Part shown: positions 34,841 to 43,755 of the stretch, piece by piece
Layout of the letters: each line of letters begins with the position of its first letter
Numbering within the stretch: the first letter of the stretch is position 1
Origin: an uncultured Pseudomonadales bacterium
GTDB lineage: Bacteria; Pseudomonadota; Gammaproteobacteria; Pseudomonadales; Azotimanducaceae
DNA: 64,000 nucleotides
NCBI GenBank assembly: GCA_958296165.1
Contig: OY282447.1
Coordinates: forward strand, 4,067,154 to 4,131,153
Reading direction: 5' to 3'
Notes under the pieces: model-generated
The model's input: the letters and a program-made list of their open reading frames with translations, nothing else
What the model was told of the DNA's origin: nothing
Databases searched by the model: none
Program-made: the position numbers and the translations under genes

Positions 34841-35890
34841 CTAGCCACTGCGCTTGCGAACGGCCTCGGCCAACGTCTCCAGGCAGGCGACCGTGTCTTC
34901 CCAGCCGATGCAGGCATCGGTGATGCTCATGCCGTAGACGAGATCGGCACCGAGGCTCTGACTGCCGGCCACCAAGTTGCTCTCGATCATCACGCCCATG
35001 ATCTTGTCCTCGCCGCTGGCCACTTGCGCGGCAATGTCGCTGCATACGCCGATCTGGCGGTTGTGATCCTTCTGGCTGTTGGCGTGGCTTAGGTCGACCA
35101 TCAGCCGACCGTTGAGGCCGCCCTGCTCCAGGATGCGGCTGGCGTAATGCACCGATGGGCTGTCGAAGTTGGTCTTGCCGCCGCCGCCGCGCAGGATGAT
35201 GTGGCAGTCGTCGTTGCCTGCGGTAGAGAAGATCGCCGAGTGGCCGGCCTTGGTGACGGATAGAAAGATGTGCGGATGCAGCGCGGACTTCACCGCATCC
35301 GCAGCCACTTGGACGTCGCCGTTGGTGCTGTTCTTGAAGCCGGTGGGGCAGGATATGCCGGAGGCCAGCTGGCGATGGATCTGGCTCTCGGTTGTGCGAG
35401 CGCCGATCGCCGCCCAGCAGACCAGATCGCCCACATACTGCGGCGTGATGGGGTCTAGGTATTCCGTGCCGGTGCCCAATCCCAACTCCACGATGTCGCG
35501 CAACAACGCCCGTGCGGTGTAGAGGCCCAAGTCGATGTCGAAGGAGTTGTCCAGCTTCGGGTCGTTGATGAGGCCCTTCCAGCCGACCGTGGTGCGCGGC
35601 TTCTCGAAGTACACGCGCATGACGATGAGCATCTGCTGCGCCAGCGCGTCGGCTTGCTCCTTTAGCCGCGCCGCGTATTCCCGTGCCGCGGCGGGGTCGT
35701 GGATCGAACACGGGCCGACGATGACGAGCAGCCGGCGGTCGCGCCCGGCGATGATGTCGCTGGCTTGACGGCGCACGTTGAACACGAGGCCGGATTGGTC
35801 CGGGCTGATCGGCAGTTCGTCCATGACCTCGGCGGGTGCGCGCACTTCCGCCATGCCGGTGATCCGCACATCGTCGGTGTGGTACTGCAT
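34841..35890 (-). CDS. 3-deoxy-7-phosphoheptulonate (DAHP) synthase, type I
   Basis: A 349-residue AroFGH-type enzyme that condenses phosphoenolpyruvate and erythrose-4-phosphate in the first step of aromatic amino-acid synthesis. Diagnostic segments are VIVGPCSIHDP near residue 57, EKPRTTVGWKGLINDP near 96, GTEYLDPITPQY near 143, GFKNSTNGD near 190 and the metal ligands in VDLSHANSQK. The feedback-inhibitor site residues cannot be judged by eye, so I do not choose between aroF, aroG and aroH. ATG 35890 has GAGG seven bases upstream; a TTG precedes it directly. It stands between the export operon and the divergent rimI region. Confidence 0.95.
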   Translation of the reverse strand: MQYHTDDVRITGMAEVRAPAEVMDELPISPDQSGLVFNVRRQASDIIAGRDRRLLVIVGPCSIHDPAAAREYAARLKEQADALAQQMLIVMRVYFEKPRTTVGWKGLINDPKLDNSFDIDLGLYTARALLRDIVELGLGTGTEYLDPITPQYVGDLVCWAAIGARTTESQIHRQLASGISCPTGFKNSTNGDVQVAADAVKSALHPHIFLSVTKAGHSAIFSTAGNDDCHIILRGGGGKTNFDSPSVHYASRILEQGGLNGRLMVDLSHANSQKDHNRQIGVCSDIAAQVASGEDKIMGVMIESNLVAGSQSLGADLVYGMSITDACIGWEDTVACLETLAEAVRKRSG

Positions 35891-35990
35891 CAAGATGCCT
35901 CAAGGTGCTGGCGCGAGAGCGAGATGCCCAACGTAGCGCCGGCGGGCGCTGATGTACACTCGTGCGGCGTGCGCGGCAATGGTCGGGGCA

Positions 35991-36632
35991 ATGGCAAGCA
36001 CGGCGCTCTCACGAAACGCTTACTTCCGAAGGCTCGGCATCGACGTCTGGGTGCCGCGCATGCCGATGGCGACGCCGCCGGCCACGGAACAGGCTGCGAC
36101 CGAGGCGCCGCGTGAGGCCGCGCGTCCACCCCCTCGTCGAGCGCAAGGCGGCGTGCCTCCCGACGTGGCGAAGTCCGCCGTGCGGCCGGCGGTGGAGATG
36201 CCGTCCAAGGTCGCTGCGCCCGCGCCGGCCGCGGCCGCAGCGGATGCGCTGACATTCCGCATAGGCTGCTTCCGCTACGGACGGGTCTTCGTGGCCATCG
36301 GCGAGGACGCTTGGCCGCGCCGCCGCTTCCTGCTTGGCGTGGCCTTGGCCTTGAACGGCTTTGAGAGTGCGGAACGCGAGGAGATCGTCTTCGAGTGGCC
36401 GCAGCGCGGCGTTGACCCGAACGCCAGCGGGCGCTCCTTCCGGGCTTTCTTCGGGCATCAGACGCGCGCTGGCGAGCGGGCACTGTTGTCCGGCGTGCGC
36501 GTGCCGACCCTGCTCGGTCATGAAGCGCCAGCGCAAACCTGCATTCTGAACGGCCACCTCTACGTCGCGCCGCAAGCGCCGGCAGGGACGGCCAAGAGGG
36601 CGCTGTGGCGGCTGATTCAAGACATGCGGTAG
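35991..36632 (+). CDS. HolD-like (DNA polymerase III psi) protein upstream of rimI
   Basis: About 213 residues. The N-terminus RNAYFRRLGIDVWVPR resembles the start of DNA polymerase III psi subunits, where a similar peptide binds the chi subunit. A Pro/Ala-rich linker follows (residues 25-75), then a conserved domain RIGCFRYGRVFVAIGEDAWP to the end. In many Gammaproteobacteria a psi-like gene directly precedes rimI, as here, and the two overlap by 28 bases. That context is the main support. In-frame starts also exist at 35952 and 35979; 35991 gives the most psi-like N-terminus. The assignment is tentative. Confidence 0.6.
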   Translation: MASTALSRNAYFRRLGIDVWVPRMPMATPPATEQAATEAPREAARPPPRRAQGGVPPDVAKSAVRPAVEMPSKVAAPAPAAAAADALTFRIGCFRYGRVFVAIGEDAWPRRRFLLGVALALNGFESAEREEIVFEWPQRGVDPNASGRSFRAFFGHQTRAGERALLSGVRVPTLLGHEAPAQTCILNGHLYVAPQAPAGTAKRALWRLIQDMR

Positions 36633-37117
36633 GTGCGCAACACCCTGCGTTGCGGTTTCGGCGCATGGCGGAGGACGACATAGACGTCGTGGCCGACAAC
36701 GAAGCACGTGCCTATCCATTCCCGTGGTCTCCGGCCGCGTTCGCGGATTGCCTGCGGGCCGAACACGAATGTCATGTTGTCGAGCTGGGCGGGCGCACCA
36801 TCGGTCACGGCGTTGTGGCGGTAACGCTTGGCGAAGCGCAACTGCTCAATGTATGCATCGAACCGCAGGCGCAGGGCAGGGGCTATGGACGAGCGCTGGC
36901 GGATTTCCTGTTGCAGCGGGCGACCGCGCGTTCCGCCACGGTGGTGTTTCTGGAGGTGCGGCCTTCCAACCATGTGGCGATTGCGCTCTATGGAACCTTG
37001 GGCTTTCGTGCGATCGGCCGCCGTCGCGGCTACTACCAAGCCTTGGTCGGCCGCGAGGATGCGCTCATCATGGCGCTCGACTTGAACGCATCAACGGGCG
37101 CGGTTGAGTTACAGTAG
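36605..37117 (+). CDS. rimI: Ribosomal protein S18-alanine N-acetyltransferase
   Basis: A 170-residue GNAT enzyme that acetylates the N-terminal alanine of ribosomal protein S18. The acetyl-CoA loop is IEPQAQGRGYGRALADFLL (residues about 85-103), followed by FLEVRPSNHVAIALYGTLGF, the hallmark of RimI, and GRRRGYYQ near the C-terminus with the catalytic Tyr region. It begins with a GTG inside the end of the HolD-like gene. The N-terminal 15 residues are not conserved, and the start may lie at the ATG in FRRMAEDDID. Genes tsaB or tsaD are not adjacent here. Confidence 0.9.
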   Translation: MAADSRHAVGAQHPALRFRRMAEDDIDVVADNEARAYPFPWSPAAFADCLRAEHECHVVELGGRTIGHGVVAVTLGEAQLLNVCIEPQAQGRGYGRALADFLLQRATARSATVVFLEVRPSNHVAIALYGTLGFRAIGRRRGYYQALVGREDALIMALDLNASTGAVELQ

Positions 37118-37151
37118 GAGTTCCGATGGCGCGGCCGGGCGAGAGGCTTGC

Positions 37152-38435
37152 ATGGTTGGCAGGCGATCATTGATCGGGTTTGGGATTGCCGGCGGGCTCA
37201 CTGCGCCGTGGCTGCGCACCGCTGCCGAAGAAGCCGGCGCCGGCGTGACCGATGACGAGATCGTGCTCGGCACGTCCGCCGCGTTTTCGGGCCCTTCCCG
37301 CGGCTTGGGCATCGAGCTTTACAGGGGCGCGATGGCCTATTTCGAGAGCGTCAATGAACAAGGTGGCGTGCTTGGCCGGCGCATCGTCCTGAAACTCTAC
37401 GACGACGGCTATCAGCCAGACCCATGCGTCAACAACACCATGACGCTGATGCTCAATGACCGCGTGTTCCTGCTGTTCGGCTACGTCGGCACGCCCACCG
37501 TCACTCGGGTCCTGCCGATGCTCAAGAAGTTCCAGGATCAGGGCATGTACCTGTTCTTTCCCTTTACCGGCGCACAGCCCCAGCGCGAGCCGCCCTATGG
37601 CGATTTCGCCTTCAACTTGCGCGCCTCCTACCGTCAAGAGACGGCCGGCTTGGTGGACAACTTCGTGGCCACGGGCCGCCGCCGCATCGCCGTCTTCTAT
37701 CAGGCGGATGCCTACGGACGCAGCGGCTGGGCCGGGGTGCGGGCGGCGCTGCTCAAGCATGGCGAGAGCATCGCTGGCGAGGCCACCTATCGGCGCGGCG
37801 AGAAGTTCACGGGCACCATGCGGCGCCAAGTGGACATTTTGAAAGGTGCGCGGCCAGATGCCGTGATCTGCATCGGCGCCTATGCGGCATGCGCCGCTTT
37901 CGCTCGGGACGCCGTGGATTTGGGCCTGCCGGTGCCCATTGCCAACCTCTCGTTCGTCGGCAGCGAGAATCTGCTGAAGCTGCTCTCGGACGGGCAGGGA
38001 GACAGCCGCCGCTACACGGATGCGCTCGTGAACTCGCAGGTTGTGCCGAGCTACGAAGACGTGTCCATTCCGGCGGTGAAGGAATATCGTGCGCTGATGC
38101 AGCGCTACAACCCCGAGCCCCCGGCCGAGGTCGTGCAGGAATCCTACACTCCGTTCGCGCATAGCTTCGTGAGCTTGGAGGGGTTTCTCAACGCCAAGCT
38201 GATGGTGGAAGTGCTGCGCCGCTTGGGCGAGAGACCGACGCGCAGCGGCTTGGAGGATGCGGTATTCACGGTGCGCAACTTCGACTTGGGCGTGGGCGAG
38301 CAGGTTTCCTTCGGCCCCGAGCGCCGGCAAGGATTGCAGCGCGTCTACTACACGGTCGTGCAGAACGGCCGCTTCGTGACGCTGCACGACTGGCAGGCGA
38401 AGTTCGCCAAGCAAGCGACGGCCGAGGTCTCTTGA
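37152..38435 (+). CDS. ABC-type periplasmic ligand-binding protein (Leu/urea-type), Tat-like signal
   Basis: A 427-residue type I periplasmic-binding protein (Peripla_BP_6). The N-terminus MVGRRSLIGFGIAGGLTAPW has twin arginines before the hydrophobic stretch, suggesting Tat export. The mature part begins DDEIVLGTSAAFSGPSRGLG, as in branched-chain amino-acid and urea binding proteins, and keeps YGYVGTPT-like loops (FGYVGTPTVTRVL). ATG 37152 has GAGAGG five bases before it. No ABC permease or ATPase follows; instead a membrane sensor-like gene lies 62 bases downstream. It may therefore feed ligand information to that sensor rather than to a transporter. The ligand is unknown. Confidence 0.88.
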   Translation: MVGRRSLIGFGIAGGLTAPWLRTAAEEAGAGVTDDEIVLGTSAAFSGPSRGLGIELYRGAMAYFESVNEQGGVLGRRIVLKLYDDGYQPDPCVNNTMTLMLNDRVFLLFGYVGTPTVTRVLPMLKKFQDQGMYLFFPFTGAQPQREPPYGDFAFNLRASYRQETAGLVDNFVATGRRRIAVFYQADAYGRSGWAGVRAALLKHGESIAGEATYRRGEKFTGTMRRQVDILKGARPDAVICIGAYAACAAFARDAVDLGLPVPIANLSFVGSENLLKLLSDGQGDSRRYTDALVNSQVVPSYEDVSIPAVKEYRALMQRYNPEPPAEVVQESYTPFAHSFVSLEGFLNAKLMVEVLRRLGERPTRSGLEDAVFTVRNFDLGVGEQVSFGPERRQGLQRVYYTVVQNGRFVTLHDWQAKFAKQATAEVS

Positions 38436-38470
38436 CGTGGGTTGTGATGGGAGACTTGGTGGGAGGCCTG

Positions 38471-38501
38471 ATGGGAGGTAAGCATGGGAGGTAAGCAATG
38501 A
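38471..38501 (+). promoter_or_regulatory. Tandem 13-bp repeat carrying duplicated ribosome sites and tiny upstream frames
   Basis: ATGGGAGGTAAGC occurs twice in tandem (38471-38483 and 38484-38496) just before the sensor gene at 38498. Each copy has a GGGAGG ribosome site and an ATG. The second ATG opens a five-codon frame whose TGA overlaps the real start codon as ATGA. This may couple or dampen translation of the sensor gene. Confidence 0.5.
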
Positions 38502-39223
38502 AAGTGCAGAAGCTGTTCCAGAAGACGCTGTTCGGCGTCTTCTCCCTGTTTGGCTTGATCGGGCTCTCGACCTCCGTGCTGAACGTCTACACAGTCGATA
38601 CGCATCTCTCCGATGAGTACGTCAGCAACAGCCGCGACATCGCCAAGACCATCGCCGATTCGAGCGTCGACATCATGCTCAACCGCGACTTGGCCGCATT
38701 GCAGTCGTTGATCGACCAGTTCGTGGAAATCCAAGGCATCAAGTACATCTATATCAGGAACGAAGATGGCGAGTTCCTCGCCCACACCTTCGTGCCCGGC
38801 ATCCCCACCGAGATTCTCGAAAGCGACCCGTCGAGCACGGATACCGTGGAGCGCAGCTTGCCGGGCATGGGCGATTTCGTGGAGGTCGGCAGCCCGATCC
38901 TAGCTGGCGTGGCGGGCGCCGTTCACGTCGGCATGGACACCGGCTTGATCGCGCTGAAAATACAACGCGCCATAGGGCGACAGATCTATCTCATTGCCAT
39001 TGTCTTCGTGGCTGGCGTGTTGGGCGCGATCTGGTTCGTGAATCTCGCCGCCAAGCCGATGGGCGATTTGCTCGCCTACGCCACGGCGATGGCCCGAGAC
39101 GAGTCGGCCGAGGACGAGAAGGACGTCCTCGGGCGTGACGACGAAGTAGGGCAGCTGGCGCGCCTCATGGTCTATTTCGCACGCGGCGACAAAGCCGCCG
39201 GCATCATCGACGGGCGCTCCTGA
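38498..39223 (+). CDS. Membrane sensor-like protein with periplasmic domain and HAMP, no output domain
   Basis: A 241-residue protein. A first TM (residues about 10-32) is followed by a periplasmic sensor-like domain (35-155, including DGEFLAHTFVPGIPTEIL as in small Cache domains). A second TM (about 160-182) and a HAMP-like region end the protein, with DEVGQLARLMVYF at residues about 216-228. Histidine kinase or cyclase domains that normally follow HAMP are absent. It may act as a signal adaptor with the binding protein encoded upstream, or be a truncated receptor. The ribosome site is strong and duplicated. Confidence 0.75.
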   Translation: MKVQKLFQKTLFGVFSLFGLIGLSTSVLNVYTVDTHLSDEYVSNSRDIAKTIADSSVDIMLNRDLAALQSLIDQFVEIQGIKYIYIRNEDGEFLAHTFVPGIPTEILESDPSSTDTVERSLPGMGDFVEVGSPILAGVAGAVHVGMDTGLIALKIQRAIGRQIYLIAIVFVAGVLGAIWFVNLAAKPMGDLLAYATAMARDESAEDEKDVLGRDDEVGQLARLMVYFARGDKAAGIIDGRS

Positions 39224-39258
39224 GCGGCGCTCGGCCGCTCGGTCAAGGAACTCGGCAG

Positions 39259-40572
39259 GTGTTCGGAACACTGGATCGGCTGCCCGTACCCCGCGTCGTC
39301 ATCGCCTCGCTCTGCACGGCGCTGCAGATCTGCTTCGGCACGGTGTATGCGTGGAGCTTCTTCCAAACGCTCCTGGTGCGCCAACTCGGCTGGTCGTTCA
39401 CGGAGACAGCGTGGGCGTTCAGCATCACCATCTTCTCCTTGGGCACTTCGGCGGCGTGGGCCGGCGCGGTGCTGCCGAAGATGGGGCCGCGCAAACTGGC
39501 TCTGGCCGGCAGTGCCATGTTCTGCGGCGGCTATCTGATCGCCGGTCTCGCCCTGCAATGGGACACGCTGGCGCTCTTCTACCTAGGCTACGGCGTCATC
39601 GGCGGCGCGGGCATCGGTTTGGGCTATGTGACGCCGGTCGCCACGGTCGCCAAGTGGTTCCCGGATCGCAAGGGCCTCGCCACCGGCATCGTCGTGATGG
39701 GCTTCGGCATCGGCGCGTTCCTGCTCAGCAAGGTGCTGGCGCCGGTGCTGGTGTGGCAGACCGAGAGCGACCTGCCGACGGTGTTCCTGTCCTTGGGCGT
39801 CATCTTCGCTTGCATCCTCATCCCCTCTAGTTTGCTGCTGCGCGACCCTCCCAAGGAGTTCGCCGCTACGGTCGGCGGCGGCGACTTGGACGACATCCCG
39901 TTGCGCAACTGCCTGGAATCGCGCGAGTTCGTGGTGATGTGGATGGTGTTCTTCTTCAACATTTCCGCCGGCATCGCCGTGATCAGTTTCCAATCGCCGC
40001 TGCTGCAGGACGTGTGGGGCTTGGCGGATCCCAGCGTGGAGCCGGGCACGTTGGCCGAGTACGGCGCCACGCTGATCGCGGTGAGCTCGCTGTGTAACGG
40101 GGTGGGGCGCCTGCTGTGGGGGTTGCTCTCCGATCGCATTGGCAGGGTACGCGTATTCCGCATCCTGCTGGCGAGCCAGATGATCGTGTTCGGCATCCTG
40201 ATGACCGAGCGCGATCCGTGGATCTACTCGGCGCTGGTGTGCTACGTGCTGCTCTGCTTCGGCGGCGGCTTCGCCACCATGCCGTCGTTCGTGCTGGATG
40301 TATTCGGGGCGAAGCGCATGTCCATCGTCTACGGCGCCATCCTCACCGCGTGGGCCGCGGCTGGCATCTTCGGGCCTCTGTACGTCGGCCACTTGAAGGA
40401 CGAGTACCCGGACCGGGCGGTGATCTACTGCTTCCTGGTGGGCATTCTCATCCTCGGCTTGGGATACGTGTGTACGTATCTGCTGAACGACGACCGACTG
40501 CGCATCGGCCGCCCGACCTTGCAGAGCACTTTGCGCGAGCTGGGCATCGCGCCGCGCAAAGCCTCGGCGTAG
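39259..40572 (+). CDS. MFS transporter, oxalate/formate antiporter (OFA) family
   Basis: A 437-residue carrier with twelve predicted TMs. The opening ALQICFGTVYAWSFFQTLLV is characteristic of the OFA branch, as is GGAGIGLGYVTPVATVAKWF in the TM4-5 region and FPDRKGLATGIVVMGFGIGA. Such proteins exchange small carboxylates across the inner membrane. The GTG start at 39259 has AAGGAA eight bases upstream. It follows the sensor-like gene by 35 bases and could be regulated by or work with it and the binding protein; a three-part carboxylate sensing and uptake unit is a reasonable guess only. Confidence 0.9.
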   Translation: MFGTLDRLPVPRVVIASLCTALQICFGTVYAWSFFQTLLVRQLGWSFTETAWAFSITIFSLGTSAAWAGAVLPKMGPRKLALAGSAMFCGGYLIAGLALQWDTLALFYLGYGVIGGAGIGLGYVTPVATVAKWFPDRKGLATGIVVMGFGIGAFLLSKVLAPVLVWQTESDLPTVFLSLGVIFACILIPSSLLLRDPPKEFAATVGGGDLDDIPLRNCLESREFVVMWMVFFFNISAGIAVISFQSPLLQDVWGLADPSVEPGTLAEYGATLIAVSSLCNGVGRLLWGLLSDRIGRVRVFRILLASQMIVFGILMTERDPWIYSALVCYVLLCFGGGFATMPSFVLDVFGAKRMSIVYGAILTAWAAAGIFGPLYVGHLKDEYPDRAVIYCFLVGILILGLGYVCTYLLNDDRLRIGRPTLQSTLRELGIAPRKASA

Positions 40573-40604
40573 TGCGCCGCAGCAAACCGCCCGTGTCGTA
40601 ACCC

Positions 40605-42248
40605 GTGCCGGCAGGATATTCCTCAGCGGCTAGCGTGGCGCGCAACAGCACGGCATCGGCGATCGCATCGCAAGCCGCCCGTAGGCGGACGTTCGCCATC
40701 ATCTCGCACCCGGATGCGGGCAAGACCACCGTGACCGAAAAGCTCTTGCTGTTCGGCAATGCGATCCAGCTCGCCGGCACCATCAAGGCGCGCAAGTCCA
40801 GCCGCCACGCGGCGTCCGACTGGATGGCGATGGAGCGCGAGCGCGGCATCTCGGTGACTACCTCCGTGATGCAGTTCGACTACCGTGGGCGGGTGGTGAA
40901 CCTGCTCGACACGCCCGGCCACGAGGACTTCTCGGAGGACACCTACCGCACTCTTACCGCAGTGGACTCGGCGCTGATGGTAATCGACGGCACCAAAGGC
41001 GTGGAACCGCGCACCATCCGGCTGCTCGAAGTGTGCCGCTTGCGCGACACGCCGATCATGACGTTCATCAACAAGCTCGATCGCGAGATCCGCGAACCCA
41101 TCGATCTGCTCGACGAGATCGAAGACATCCTGCAGATCGAATGTGCGCCGGTGACGTGGCCGATTGGCTGCGGACGTTCTTTGCGCGGCATCTACCACTT
41201 GGCTGCCGACCGCATCGTGTGCTACCAATCCGGCGTTGGCGATCGCGTTCACGCGTTCTCGACCATCGACGGCCTGGCGAGCGACGAGGCCCGGCAATGG
41301 CTCGGCGACGACTTCGAGGCAGTGGCTGAGGAAGTGGAACTGGTGCGCGGCGCCAGCCACCGCTTCGACCGGCAGGCGTTTCTGGCTGGCACTCGTTCGC
41401 CCGTGTTCTTCGGCACCGCGCTCGGCAATTTCGGCGTGCGCGAGTGCTTGGATCACTTGGTGCAGGAAGCGCCTCCGCCAGGCCAACGCGAAGCTGCCAG
41501 CCGTTTCGTTGCGCCGGTGGAAGAACCGTTCTCCGGCTTCGTATTCAAGGTGCAGGCGAACATGGATCCACGCCACCGCGACCGCATGGCGTTTCTGCGC
41601 GTGTGTTCGGGGCGCTATCGCCAAGGCATGCGCGTTCGCCATGTCCGCTTGGGCCGCGCCGTGAAGGTCGCCAACGCCGTGACCTTCATGGCCGGCGATC
41701 GCGTCGCTGCGGAGGAAGCCTATCCAGGCGACATCATCGGTCTTCCAAACCACGGCGCCATTCGCATTGGCGAGACCTTCAGCGAAGGCGAGGAGCTGCG
41801 TTTCCGCGGCATCCCCAACTTCGCGCCCGAGCTGTTCCGCCGCGTTCGGCCGCGCAATCCGTTGAAGTCCAAGCAGCTGGACAAGGGATTGCGGCAGCTC
41901 GCCGAAGAAGGTGCCACGCAAGTGTTCTTTCCGCTCGCCAGCAACGACATCGTGCTTGGCGCCGTGGGTTCCTTGCAGTTCGACTTGGTGGCGTTCCGCT
42001 TGGACGACGAGTATCGCGCCGATTGCGTATTTGAACCGGCCAACGTCGTTGCCGTGTGCTGGGTAGTGGGCGAGGTCGCAGCGCTGGCCGAGTTCCGCCA
42101 CAAGAACGCGGATCGCTTGGCGTTGGACGGCGGTGGCTGCTTGGCTTACTTGGCGCCTAGCCGCACCAACTTGATGCTGGCGGAAGAGCGCGCTCCCGAA
42201 ATCCGCTTCTTGGCCACGCGCGAGCACGACTGGCGGGAACGCCCGTGA
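40605..42248 (+). CDS. prfC: Peptide chain release factor 3
   Basis: RF3 is the GTPase that recycles RF1/RF2 after termination. The 547-residue length fits. G1 is SHPDAGKTT near residue 34, the region [20 protein letters not shown] gives switch I, G3 is [16 protein letters not shown] and G4 is NKLDRE. Domains II and III follow with [15 protein letters not shown], a strong RF3 marker, and VVGALQFDV-like [13 protein letters not shown]. The start is weakly defined: GTG 40605 is the first, and GTG 40635 is possible. The stop overlaps the next gene. Confidence 0.95.
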   Translation: MPAGYSSAASVARNSTASAIASQAARRRTFAIISHPDAGKTTVTEKLLLFGNAIQLAGTIKARKSSRHAASDWMAMERERGISVTTSVMQFDYRGRVVNLLDTPGHEDFSEDTYRTLTAVDSALMVIDGTKGVEPRTIRLLEVCRLRDTPIMTFINKLDREIREPIDLLDEIEDILQIECAPVTWPIGCGRSLRGIYHLAADRIVCYQSGVGDRVHAFSTIDGLASDEARQWLGDDFEAVAEEVELVRGASHRFDRQAFLAGTRSPVFFGTALGNFGVRECLDHLVQEAPPPGQREAASRFVAPVEEPFSGFVFKVQANMDPRHRDRMAFLRVCSGRYRQGMRVRHVRLGRAVKVANAVTFMAGDRVAAEEAYPGDIIGLPNHGAIRIGETFSEGEELRFRGIPNFAPELFRRVRPRNPLKSKQLDKGLRQLAEEGATQVFFPLASNDIVLGAVGSLQFDLVAFRLDDEYRADCVFEPANVVAVCWVVGEVAALAEFRHKNADRLALDGGGCLAYLAPSRTNLMLAEERAPEIRFLATREHDWRERP

Positions 42249-43021
42249 ACCCGGCCGTGCAGAGCGCCATCGAGCGCTTCTTGGAAGACCCGAGCGATCC
42301 CGTGGAAGGCGCGTTGATCGCCGCCAAGGTGGTGGATGCGGACGCCCGCGTGGATTGGGCACGCGAAGAAATCGCCCGCCTCGCCCATTCGACCGCTGCG
42401 GCCGGGGAGGTGCAGCCGGCGAGTGTAGTCACCGCTCTGGCCAACGCGGGCTTCCAGGGCGCTGGAGAGCGCTACTACGAGATCGACAACAGCGCCTTAG
42501 ATCGCGTTCTGCGCAGCCGCCGCGGCATTCCCATCTCCTTGGGCGTCGTCCTCATGGGGGTTGCCCGCCAACTCGGCCTAGATGCCTTGGGCGTGAACTT
42601 CCCGCGCCACTTTCTGGTGACCATCGGCGATTTGCTTGTGGACCCTTACCGTGTCGCGCCTACTTCCATCGAATCTTGCCGGGCGTGGCTGAAAGAGAAC
42701 AATGTCGACGAAGAGAACGCCTTCGCCATCGCCACGCCCAAGGACGTCCTCGTGCGGATGTTGAACAACGTTCGCCTTTTGGTACATCAGAGCGGCGACT
42801 TCCTGCGCGCTTTGGATGTCTCGGACTACCTGTTGTTGATCGTCCCGGACGCCTACAGCCTGTATGTGGAACGCGCCGACGCTTGGCTAAGGCTGAACGC
42901 GCCTGAAATGGTGGTAACGGAGTTGGAGAGAGCGGCCGAACACGCCCCCGACAAGGCCACCGAAACACGCCTGCGCGAGCGGGTCGAGCAGGCGAAGCGG
43001 CGCAAGTCCGTGGTGCATTGA
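42245..43021 (+). CDS. SirB1-family protein, transglutaminase-like with TPR-type tail
   Basis: A 258-residue SirB1/UPF0162-like protein. The core contains [20 protein letters not shown] (residues about 78-97), followed by [20 protein letters not shown] and [12 protein letters not shown], the conserved transglutaminase-like region. The His in PRHFLV and the Asp in LLVDPYR are retained. The C-terminal third is helical with tetratricopeptide-like repeats ([20 protein letters not shown]). Cellular role unknown; in other Gammaproteobacteria the gene sits near prfA and hemK. Here the GTG start overlaps the prfC stop (GTGA), so both termination factor and SirB1 are coupled. Confidence 0.88.
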   Translation: MNPAVQSAIERFLEDPSDPVEGALIAAKVVDADARVDWAREEIARLAHSTAAAGEVQPASVVTALANAGFQGAGERYYEIDNSALDRVLRSRRGIPISLGVVLMGVARQLGLDALGVNFPRHFLVTIGDLLVDPYRVAPTSIESCRAWLKENNVDEENAFAIATPKDVLVRMLNNVRLLVHQSGDFLRALDVSDYLLLIVPDAYSLYVERADAWLRLNAPEMVVTELERAAEHAPDKATETRLRERVEQAKRRKSVVH

Positions 43022-43034
43022 CCGTGCGTTGACG

Positions 43035-43709
43035 CTACTCCAAGCTGGCGAGGATCGCGGCAATGGCATCGCGGCGCAAGCCGTCCTTGACCGCGGCGTA
43101 CGATGCGCCGTCCAATTCCGCAAGCTGGCGAGCCGCGCCCAGAGCCGTCTCGCGCAGCTCTTCTGCCGCCACTACCTCGTCGAGAAACCCCGCGTCCCTG
43201 GCCTCCTGCGGGCCGAATAGCGTCGCGCCGATGGCAGCTCGGGCGAGGTGTCTTTTCGAGAGCCTGTCCTTGGCCAGCATGAGGCCGAAGGGCGGCAGGC
43301 TCATGCCGATTGCGGTCTCGTTCAGGCCGATGCGGAAGTCGCCATCGACGCCGATGCGGTAATCCGCGGTGAGCAGGCAGAACGCGCCGAGCGCGATGGC
43401 GTGGCCGGCAGCGGCGATTACGAGCGGTTGCGGAAGGCCGTATAGCCGCATCATCAGCCGGGCGCCGGCCAGACTCATGGCGCGAGCGGCTTGCGGGTCG
43501 CCGCCGCGGATCACCTTGAGATCGAAGCCGCCGGACAAGAGGCCGGGGCGGCCGGTGAGGAGCACCGCCTTGGCTTCGTCGTCGGCAGCACGGTCGAGGT
43601 GCGCGTTGACTGCGGCGATCATGTTCGGGCCGAAGGCGTTGGCCTTGCCGTCGTCCATGGCAATGACGGCGATCTGGCCGTCGAGTGCGTATGTTGCGAG
43701 GTTGGTCAT
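43035..43709 (-). CDS. Enoyl-CoA hydratase/isomerase family protein (crotonase fold)
   Basis: A 224-residue crotonase-fold protein. The oxyanion-hole segments are LSGGFDLKVIRGG near residue 61 and AGHAIALGAFCLLTADYRIG near residue 105. The family usually has Glu residues for hydratase activity; here the second position appears as DFRIGLNETAIGM, with one Glu. It is shorter than typical 260-residue hydratases and may be an isomerase or hydrolase. It acts on acyl-CoA in the cytoplasm. ATG 43709 is preceded by GGAGAG. It converges with the SirB1-like gene and is followed on the same strand by none, being the last gene of the minus-strand group from 46515. Confidence 0.88.
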   Translation of the reverse strand: MTNLATYALDGQIAVIAMDDGKANAFGPNMIAAVNAHLDRAADDEAKAVLLTGRPGLLSGGFDLKVIRGGDPQAARAMSLAGARLMMRLYGLPQPLVIAAAGHAIALGAFCLLTADYRIGVDGDFRIGLNETAIGMSLPPFGLMLAKDRLSKRHLARAAIGATLFGPQEARDAGFLDEVVAAEELRETALGAARQLAELDGASYAAVKDGLRRDAIAAILASLE

Positions 43710-43755
43710 CAGAGTCTCTCCGCTTTTGCGTTGGGATATTCGAGCCGGCGTTGGT

